The position numbers were made by a program, and so were the translations under genes. Shown here one piece after another: positions 1 to 5,505 of a DNA stretch of 10,074 nt (position 1 is its first letter; the number at the start of each line of letters is the position of its first letter). The notes under the pieces are model-generated. The model was not told where the DNA came from. It searched no databases and was given only the letters and a program-made list of their open reading frames with translations. This stretch comes from an uncultured Acidobacteriota bacterium (GTDB lineage: Bacteria; Acidobacteriota; Blastocatellia; Pyrinomonadales; Pyrinomonadaceae), in the NCBI GenBank assembly GCA_902826505.1, contig CADEFG010000126.1:1-10074 (forward strand), read 5' to 3'.

Positions 1-777
1 GGTTTTTGGAAAAGTGCTCGGCAATTGGCGGTTTCGGCTGAAAATCAAAAGAAACTGGAATATGATCTAAAAGCGGCGCAATCGCTTTCGATGTGGATCA
101 AGGCGAAAGGCGCGGACGGGCATTGGAAAGGCGACAAAAGCGGTTTGGCGCGGTTTTTCGATACGTTTACGAGCAAATGGGTCGGCAAGGATTCGTCGGT
201 TTTCGTCAAACAAATGACCGACGGAAAATTAACGGAACAGTTAGCCGCAAATCTTTACACAAAAGCGGGTGCGCCGGTTTTGCCGAAAACGAATCGTTTG
301 GCGCTGCGCCGCCGCGCCGTGCTGGTCAGGACGACTTTGATCAAAGAAACAAAAGATGTCGGCAAACTCGAACCGAATATTGATCCGGCGGGAAGCGCCG
401 ATTTTTATGCGATTATCAAGATTGGAAATCAAACCTATCGCGAACGCGTCATTCAAGACGCAAAGGAAACGATTGATCCGTGGTTCGGGATTCATTTTGT
501 TGACCAGACGGCGGGAAGCGTGCCGATCAATATTTCAGTTTGGGACGAGGACGATTGGGACGCTGCCGGCAAATATACGGACGATCAGATCGATATAAAT
601 GAACTGGCGGACAAAAAAGACCTCGATTTTATTTTTCGGATCGCCGACCACAAACTTTCAGGCGAGATCACGGGAATTCACAACACACGCGAAACCGCTT
701 TTACTTCGACGGGCGCGAAACCCGATAAGAATCGCGCCGTCTTTGAGTGTTATGTTTCGCAAGCGCTGTTGAAATGA
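1..777 (+). CDS. C2-like domain protein, 5'-truncated by window edge
   Basis: The frame is open to base 1, so the true start lies outside the window; the TTG at 25 has no clear ribosome-binding site and is not favoured. 258 residues are visible, ending at TGA 775-777. Residues 1 to about 110 are basic and helical. From about 120 the sequence turns beta-rich: DFYAIIKIG near 134-142, VPINISVWDEDDW near 174-186, then DQIDIN and a short SGEITG strand. The pattern of a hydrophobic strand followed by an acidic DEDD loop resembles bacterial C2-like Ca2+-binding beta-sandwiches, and the acidic loop would be the metal site. That fold assignment is from pattern memory, not a search. No partner gene shares its strand here; it converges on the 834-3266 gene with 56 nt between the stops. 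Function unknown. Confidence 0.75.
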   Translation, partial: GFWKSARQLAVSAENQKKLEYDLKAAQSLSMWIKAKGADGHWKGDKSGLARFFDTFTSKWVGKDSSVFVKQMTDGKLTEQLAANLYTKAGAPVLPKTNRLALRRRAVLVRTTLIKETKDVGKLEPNIDPAGSADFYAIIKIGNQTYRERVIQDAKETIDPWFGIHFVDQTAGSVPINISVWDEDDWDAAGKYTDDQIDINELADKKDLDFIFRIADHKLSGEITGIHNTRETAFTSTGAKPDKNRAVFECYVSQALLK

Positions 778-833
778 TATTTTATTGTTTTCAAAACCAA
801 TCTGATTTATCCCGCTAATTTTAATCAGAATAT

Positions 834-3266
834 TTACGGCGATCCCCAGGGTTGCGTGCTTGTGATGGATTTGTCCTCATTATTGCCGCCCTGTGGGACG
901 CACAAGATGATGCGCTGCGTAGGATTCGTCAGATCGTATCCGGGCGGAGTCGCTCCCGGACATCCGCAGCCGGACGCAATCTGAAACCGGGCTCCGGTGG
1001 CATAACGATTCCACCAACCTTCATTTTGGATATAACTGGTGGGAATTCCATCCGGCAGATCTAAATCCGGATCGAGAAAGATGGGAATATCGAAAGTTTC
1101 GCCGGGCTGCAATTCCGGAACTGACACGGTTTTATTGAGTTTGAAAACTTTCAAAATTTCGCTGACGGAAACATAACCGGCGTCGGTCGCCGTACTGCCG
1201 GCGTTATATGCCTGAACAACCAAATAAGCCGGGCGCGGATCAGCCGTATAATCATGCATCAGAAACGAGCCGCCCGAAGAAGTTTTATCAACCTGATTTC
1301 TCATTTCATTCAAAGCACTTTTGGCAGCTGTTTTGAGTGCCTCTTTCGCCAGCGGAATCGGTGAACCGGCGAGCACTTCCGCGGCAATTGTCTCGGCGAT
1401 ATATTCCGCGCCCATATTTTGCAGTTCATTGAAGTTTGGTATGTTCGGCGGGATTCCGAGAGCGACCAGCCCGGCATCAAGCCCCATCTTCAAGGCAGTT
1501 TCACACCAGCCGGGGCAGCCGATCTGGACACCTTTCAAAAAACTGACGAAGGCGCTGACCACCGCACCCTTGATTTCATTCCAGGCGGCGGAGATCAAAT
1601 TTACCACATTGCCAATCAGGCTGATCACACCGCCGATGGCGTCCCCGACGTAATCCCAAAAATCCTTGCTGTCTTTTTGCGGCGGAAAAAAAAGATGGTC
1701 GCCTACTTTCCATGTTTGATCAAACGGATAAGGTGGCTGACTGACAACGATAAACCAATACTGCGAATCTGTGCGGCGGGCGCGAATCGGCTCGTAGCCT
1801 TTGAGGCGAGCTTGCGGACTCTGGCAAGCGACGGTTTCAGTTGTCGCAAACTTGATGTCAGGCTGTTTTTCGGGCGCCGGGTCATAAACGATTTCAACTG
1901 CCTGCGACGGCAAACCGATTATGTTGCCTTGCGCATTGAGCGGTACCAGACGGAGATAATAGGTGCGCTTACCCAATTGGGATAAAGCCGCCGGAGAAAC
2001 CCGGGGTTTCAAGACGGGTTTGATTATTTTTCCGCCAATCCGAGTTTGTCCGGGAGGAATAACCGAAGGCTTTTTAATATCCTGGCGGGGTTTGATAACT
2101 GTCAGTGGCGGTTTATTAGGTTGAACTATGACCACCGGTTCATTGGTTTTTTTGAGATCTACCGGGTCGGCGGAATACGGGTTCAGCCCCGGTGCGCGAT
2201 TGACGACCGGTGTCAGATCAATATCGAGCCGATCGGTATCTCCCATGACAGGTGCCTTTTTAACCATTCCGAATCCGACTAGTCCGGGCGGGTTTTTCCA
2301 ATTTTTGGCGTCCTGCGTCATCGGAAAACTCGAAACCTGCCATTGTCCCTTTGCCACTTTCGGCAAATCGTTCTTCCATTTGAGATGCCAATGTGAGCTA
2401 TTGCTCGGAATCATTCGCCCGGTTCTGGCATAAATAAAAGGAAACTCGGTCGAACCATCAGCCGGCATTCCGTTCCAGGTCAGAAGTCCGGTTTCAAAGC
2501 TCCACTTTTGAAACGACCAGCCGGAAACTATTTTTGCCGGGGAAGTCGAAAATTTATTGATCGAAATACTGACCGGTCGCGGTGACGTTCCAAGCCCGTT
2601 GGAAACCGTAATTTGGCGCTCGCTGAGCGGTGCATTTGCCGCCACCGTTACCCATAGCGAAATTTGATAGGAACTTATTAATTTCGGCGCTCTTCGGGCA
2701 ATCTGAATGCCGTTGCCAAATTGGATCTTCATATCGGCGGTTAAATTCTTTCCAACCAAAGTCACCTCTTGCGTCTGACCGGGGATGAGCTCTTTCGGGC
2801 TGACGGCAAACAGCACCGGCGGATCGGTTTGATTTTCTCTGGTCAAAGCCGCCGATAAATTCTGTGGTTGAACATCATCAAAACTAATCGCCACCAGTGT
2901 CGGAAAATCAATTGTCGCTTTAACTTCGCCCGGCAGCCGGTTCCACATTGAAACTACTCGCCACAGCTCGTCTTTCGAAACGTCAGGGAATTTTTGCAGT
3001 GCCGAATCAACTATTCGGTCAAACCGGGTTTTTTGACTATCCTTCAATCCATTCAAATTTTTTTCGATTGCCGCCATCGCCGCAAAAAGAACCGGATTGC
3101 GGGATTCCGGTTTATCAAAGGCGAAGCCCGGATTATTTTTTGTCGATTTTTTGATCTGCCCGGTTCTGACGCTCGCATTAGCATTAAATGGCACCAAAAC
3201 TTGAAAACCAAAAGAAAAACTTGCCAAAAAGAACAAAATTTTAAAACTAATTGTTTTGTAATTCAT
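834..3266 (-). CDS. Secreted multidomain protein with IPT/TIG domain
   Basis: 810 residues. An AGGGAG Shine-Dalgarno (3272-3277) lies 5 nt before the ATG, supporting this start. Residues 1-31 form a Sec signal peptide: Lys4 and Lys9, a hydrophobic stretch 10-27, then an ANA|S cleavage site. A helical segment follows at about 55-140. Residues 148-237 resemble an IPT/TIG immunoglobulin-like domain (VSPKELIPGQ, then VTLVGKNL, ending ITVSNGLG). Residues 245-335 are Trp-rich beta sequence. Residues 376-425 are a Pro/Lys linker, and 434-462 look like the end of an Fn3-like strand set. Residues 536-655 form hydrophobic and amphipathic helices containing Cys584 and Cys588 and the motif GIPPNIPNF. Residues 677-789 are a last beta domain with a CGC pair at 767-769. 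It is likely exported to the periplasm or cell surface in an adhesive or binding role. That role is inference: no catalytic motif was seen. Confidence 0.88.
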   Translation of the reverse strand: MNYKTISFKILFFLASFSFGFQVLVPFNANASVRTGQIKKSTKNNPGFAFDKPESRNPVLFAAMAAIEKNLNGLKDSQKTRFDRIVDSALQKFPDVSKDELWRVVSMWNRLPGEVKATIDFPTLVAISFDDVQPQNLSAALTRENQTDPPVLFAVSPKELIPGQTQEVTLVGKNLTADMKIQFGNGIQIARRAPKLISSYQISLWVTVAANAPLSERQITVSNGLGTSPRPVSISINKFSTSPAKIVSGWSFQKWSFETGLLTWNGMPADGSTEFPFIYARTGRMIPSNSSHWHLKWKNDLPKVAKGQWQVSSFPMTQDAKNWKNPPGLVGFGMVKKAPVMGDTDRLDIDLTPVVNRAPGLNPYSADPVDLKKTNEPVVIVQPNKPPLTVIKPRQDIKKPSVIPPGQTRIGGKIIKPVLKPRVSPAALSQLGKRTYYLRLVPLNAQGNIIGLPSQAVEIVYDPAPEKQPDIKFATTETVACQSPQARLKGYEPIRARRTDSQYWFIVVSQPPYPFDQTWKVGDHLFFPPQKDSKDFWDYVGDAIGGVISLIGNVVNLISAAWNEIKGAVVSAFVSFLKGVQIGCPGWCETALKMGLDAGLVALGIPPNIPNFNELQNMGAEYIAETIAAEVLAGSPIPLAKEALKTAAKSALNEMRNQVDKTSSGGSFLMHDYTADPRPAYLVVQAYNAGSTATDAGYVSVSEILKVFKLNKTVSVPELQPGETFDIPIFLDPDLDLPDGIPTSYIQNEGWWNRYATGARFQIASGCGCPGATPPGYDLTNPTQRIILCVPQGGNNEDKSITSTQPWGSP

Positions 3267-3383
3267 AAAATCTCCCTGATTTTTTGATTGATTGCCTGAT
3301 CATAAAAATTTCATTTTCCGGTAAATCAATTCGCAAGTGATATGCCATTCAGGCAATAATTTCGTTTTTTCGGATTTACGACG

Positions 3384-3411
3384 AAAAAAACGCCGGATTT
3401 ATAAGTCGGCG
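3384..3411 (-). terminator. Putative small intrinsic terminator
   Basis: Read on the minus strand, CGCCG and CGGCG form a 5-bp GC stem around an 11-nt loop and are followed immediately by seven T residues (complement of A 3384-3390). It could end transcripts running leftward out of the membrane-protein pair before the secreted-protein gene begins. The stem is short, so the call is tentative. Confidence 0.4.
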
Positions 3412-3695
3412 CGGAATTCTATCTCTGTTTGCTTTTTTTAAATGCAGGTTTAGTTAATAAATATTCACGTTGAGCGGGTAAATTTACGCGGTAAACGTCG
3501 CGCAGGGAAGTTTACATGATCAAAATTCAGTAGATAGATTTTGATAAAAAATTCTTATTCCCTCTAATTCGACTTGGGCAGCTTCCGGTTTTATCGCAAA
3601 GGCGCCGCAATTGCCGGGTCTGCCGCTAAACCTGATGACAGCAATATTAATTAAAGGGTGAGAAAAAATGAGTAATGGACGGTTTTCCGGATTGT

Positions 3696-3753
3696 GAAAG
3701 ACTTCAATTAAGAAAGCGGTGGAAAACCACCGCTTTCTTGATTGAAGTCTTTC
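3696..3753. repeat. 27-bp near-perfect inverted repeat (hairpin)
   Basis: Arms 3696-3722 and 3727-3753 are reverse complements over 27 bases with one mismatch, which would be a G-U pair in one RNA orientation. The loop is AAAA. It begins 15 nt beyond the TAG stop of the minus-strand gene at 3769. No T-tract follows it on the minus strand. On the plus strand a seven-T run (3761-3767) lies a few bases after it, but no gene feeds that direction. It may be a 3'-end stabilising hairpin or a palindromic repeat-family unit. Confidence 0.75.
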
Positions 3754-3768
3754 CAAAAACTTTTTTTC

Positions 3769-4119
3769 CTATCTTTCACCAAGGAGATCGAGCTTTTGAA
3801 ACGGCGTTTCGCTCGGATACCAGAAACGAATCAGCCAAAACCACTGCACCGTTCCCAGAATGGCAAGCACGATCGTGTTTAAATACGCGCCTTCGAGCGA
3901 GAGCGGGTTCATCTCCAAAACATACCACGCGAAAAAGACGACCGCGCCGCCGAACAGCCCGCAGGGCACGGCAAGAATAAGCATCACGGCGTCGAGCACG
4001 AGCAGCGCGTTCAAAAGCATGGGCGATTCTTCATTGAACTGCGCGTAGATCAATAAACCGAGCGAAACGGCGGCGACGACCGACCAGATGCGTTTCAAGT
4101 TTGTTTTTATATTCATCAT
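3769..4119 (-). CDS. Small integral membrane protein (paralogue B)
   Basis: 116 residues from the ATG at 4119. An AAAGGAG Shine-Dalgarno (4126-4132) lies 6 nt upstream; a second ATG follows directly, and a longer upstream TTG-type start would run through the promoter and is rejected. Predicted membrane segments are near 11-27, 36-53, 55-70 and 82-98. The C-terminal half matches the neighbouring gene at 4189-4650: NPxSxEGxYLN, then GTVQWFW and LDLLG, so the two are tandem paralogues. It stops soon after LDLLG (ER), lacking the hydrophilic tail of its partner. The family is unknown to me and no catalytic residues are evident. The gap to the partner gene is 69 nt and holds its own GGAAC/GTCTAA promoter-like pair, so it may be transcribed both alone and by read-through. 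Confidence 0.85.
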   Translation of the reverse strand: MMNIKTNLKRIWSVVAAVSLGLLIYAQFNEESPMLLNALLVLDAVMLILAVPCGLFGGAVVFFAWYVLEMNPLSLEGAYLNTIVLAILGTVQWFWLIRFWYPSETPFQKLDLLGER

Positions 4120-4147
4120 TTTTTTCTCCTTTGAATGGACAGTTCGG

Positions 4148-4176
4148 TTAGACACCGACCGCCCGGCGTTTGTTCC
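4148..4176 (-). promoter_or_regulatory. Putative ECF-sigma promoter of paralogue B
   Basis: On the minus strand GGAAC (4172-4176) is followed after 19 nt by TCTAA (4148-4152), preceded by G as GTCTAA. This resembles the GGAAC...GTCTAA promoters of RpoE-like ECF sigma factors. The -10 element ends 28 nt before the ATG, leaving a short leader that includes the AAAGGAG site. The pair sits between the stop of paralogue A and the start of paralogue B and matches the pair before paralogue A. Confidence 0.5.
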
Positions 4177-4188
4177 CGTCAATATTTT

Positions 4189-4650
4189 TTATTTTGCGTC
4201 TTTTTCCTCAAAGACTCTTTCGAGCGGCGTTCTTCCGTCAACATCGCAAAACGGGATATTGTTATCCGTTTTTGCCGGCAAAGGTCGTAATTCCGATTCT
4301 CCGCCGAACAGATCGAGCCTTTGCAGACGCGGCTCATTACGCAAAACTCGCGGCACGATCCAAAACCACTGCACCAGACCAAAGACGAAAAGCAAAAAAA
4401 GATTGAGATACATTCCCTCGATCGAATTCGGATTTATGTCTAACACGATTCCGGCGAAAAATATTGCCGGCAATCCGAAAAGACTTGCCGGAAACGACAA
4501 AATAAACATCGAAACGCTTGCCGTCCCGACCGCATTTTCGGCAAAATTAGAAGCATTCGCGGAAGACGGCATAAAAACCGGCAAAATCAACGAAAAAATA
4601 CTGACCAGCAGCCATATTCGGCTTAAGCTCAACTTAAACTTTTCTTTCAT
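4189..4650 (-). CDS. Small integral membrane protein (paralogue A) with polar tail
   Basis: 153 residues; ATG at 4650 with an AAAGGAG Shine-Dalgarno (4659-4665) 8 nt upstream. Residues 11-28 are an N-terminal hydrophobic segment (it could also serve as a signal sequence, with ANAS at 31-34), and further membrane segments lie near 43-70 and 80-98. The block NPNSIEGMYLN, GLVQWFW, LDLFG (73-116) is shared with the downstream paralogue. Unlike that copy it carries a hydrophilic tail of about 37 residues ending in CDVDGRTPLERVFEEKDAK, whose DxDGRTPLERVF resembles the start of an ankyrin repeat. Paired arrangement and similar promoters suggest the two act together or as alternatives in the inner membrane. 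The function is not recognisable. Confidence 0.87.
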   Translation of the reverse strand: MKEKFKLSLSRIWLLVSIFSLILPVFMPSSANASNFAENAVGTASVSMFILSFPASLFGLPAIFFAGIVLDINPNSIEGMYLNLFLLFVFGLVQWFWIVPRVLRNEPRLQRLDLFGGESELRPLPAKTDNNIPFCDVDGRTPLERVFEEKDAK

Positions 4651-4674
4651 AATTTTCTCTCCTTTGGTAACTGT

Positions 4675-4702
4675 TTAGACACCGCCGCTTTTGATTTGTT
4701 CC
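4675..4702 (-). promoter_or_regulatory. Putative ECF-sigma promoter of paralogue A
   Basis: Minus-strand GGAAC (4698-4702), an 18-nt spacer, then TCTAA (4675-4679) preceded by G. Counting GGAACTT as the full -35 element, this gives the 16-nt gap typical of sigma-E-type promoters. The -10 ends 24 nt before the ATG, a plausible leader containing the AAAGGAG site. The element lies between the gene and the terminator at 4732-4767, where a promoter is expected. Confidence 0.55.
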
Positions 4703-4731
4703 GCGCCGCCGGAAAAATTTTTACGAATGCG

Positions 4732-4767
4732 AAAAGGCGCGCCCGAAAACTTTCGGGCGCGCCTTTT
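4732..4767 (-). terminator. Strong intrinsic terminator, perfect 17-bp arms
   Basis: Arms 4732-4748 and 4751-4767 are perfect reverse complements with a GC-rich core (GGCGCGCCCG) and only two bases between them, flanked by A4 and T4, so it can work in either direction. It begins 19 nt beyond the stop of the cytochrome c peroxidase remnant and is best read as that gene's terminator. It also insulates the membrane-protein promoter. That it is intact suggests the upstream gene decayed recently. Confidence 0.85.
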
Positions 4768-4786
4768 GCTGATTGTAAAAACGTGA

Positions 4787-5505
4787 CTATTGAAATGTTT
4801 GCAGCGGTCTGCCGCTCGGGAGGCGGTCGGGAATCAGCCGCCGGAGTCGTTCCGGTTTGGCGCGTTCGTCAAGCAAACCGAAGCGACCGAATTCGACGAG
4901 CTGCCGAAATTCGTCGTTCGACAGATTGACCGGATTCTGCATGAGCGGATCGAGGCGCTCGAGAACCGGCGCGATCGGTCCGACCGGGTTCTGCAAATCG
5001 GCGTCAATGCCCGCCGTCGCGGGGTTGTAAAGCGGCGCAAAATGTGCGGGATCGAGGTGAAAACGAATCGCGTCTTCCAATCTGGTGTAAGCCCCGTTAT
5101 GAAAAAACGCAGGCTGCAAAGCAATGTTTCGGAGCGGCGAAGTGCGAAATTTATAGCGGTCTGCGGGATTGCCCGTGACCTGTTCCAAACCGAAATCTTC
5201 GTTGTGACCGGCACCGTCGAAAACAACGTTCCCGACACTCGGAACGATCTGCGGAACGCCGATAACGTGCTGGCGAAAATCGCTGAACATCTCGTTTGAC
5301 CCGCCGGAAACCGCGTGGCACCCGGCACAATTGGCGTGTCCAAAAAAGAGCAGCGCGCCTTTTTTCTGCGTCGTCGTCAAAGCGTTTTTCTGTCCGCGCG
5401 CAAACCGGTCGAGCGGTGCATCGGCGAACACGAGCGTAAATTCGAACTCGGCGATCGCTTTGGCAAACATCTCGTAGGTGATCGGCGCACCGCGTTTGAC
5501 TTCAC
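4787..5505 (-). pseudogene. 5'-truncated di-heme cytochrome c peroxidase/MauG-like gene
   Basis: The frame encodes the C-terminal half of a periplasmic di-haem peroxidase (MauG/CcpA superfamily). From the in-frame Met at 5470 there are 227 residues: FADAPLDRFARG (15-26), a single haem-c motif CAGCH (48-52), GLEQVTGNPADRYKFRTSP, LRNIALQPAFFHNGA, and an intact end (RLIPDRLPSGRP). Family members usually exceed 350 residues, with a signal peptide and a first CxxCH domain before this region. Neither is present, and without export haem cannot be attached. Family-like sequence continues upstream of Met only for REVKRGAPITYE, to about 5505, exactly where the SseB-like gene stops. I infer a deletion or insertion removed the 5' half. 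A chimeric assembly would look the same. The 3' end and terminator are undamaged. Confidence 0.82.

Larger units (their letters stand above)
3267..3768. other. Gene-free intergenic stretch with hairpins
   Basis: About 500 bases separate the start of the secreted-protein gene from the stop of the membrane-protein gene. The only open frame of note (3520-3756, minus) starts at a TTG within the arm of a hairpin and shows no protein-like pattern. The stretch contains the AGGGAG ribosome site for the downstream gene, an ATTGCCTGA / TCAGGCAAT inverted pair (3291-3299, 3349-3357), a terminator-like hairpin (3384-3411), a cluster of GTAAA/TTTAC elements (3478-3515) and a 27-bp-stem hairpin (3696-3753). 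No convincing sigma-70 promoter could be fixed by eye. Confidence 0.7.

Noticed and set aside
801..829. TCTGATT / AATCAGA pair between the convergent genes as a terminator
   Set aside because: Only 7 AT-rich base pairs with a 15-base loop and no clean T-tract; too weak to call.
1419..1985. 188-residue plus-strand frame inside the secreted-protein gene
   Set aside because: Antisense shadow; the minus frame has a signal peptide and recognisable domains.
3291..3357. ATTGCCTGA / TCAGGCAAT inverted pair as an operator
   Set aside because: Arms are 49 bases apart and only 9 bases long; could be chance, so kept only as a note in the intergenic entry.
3520..3756. Minus-strand open frame of 78 residues in the intergenic stretch
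   Set aside because: Its TTG start and first 20 residues lie in the long hairpin, there is no ribosome site, and the composition is not protein-like.
4088..4678. 196-residue plus-strand frame opposite both membrane-protein genes
   Set aside because: Antisense shadow across two genes with good starts and Shine-Dalgarno sites; its product looks like random basic sequence.
4790..5343. Two 169-residue frames overlapping the peroxidase remnant
   Set aside because: Both are other-frame shadows; only the 4787-5470 frame carries CxxCH and family motifs.
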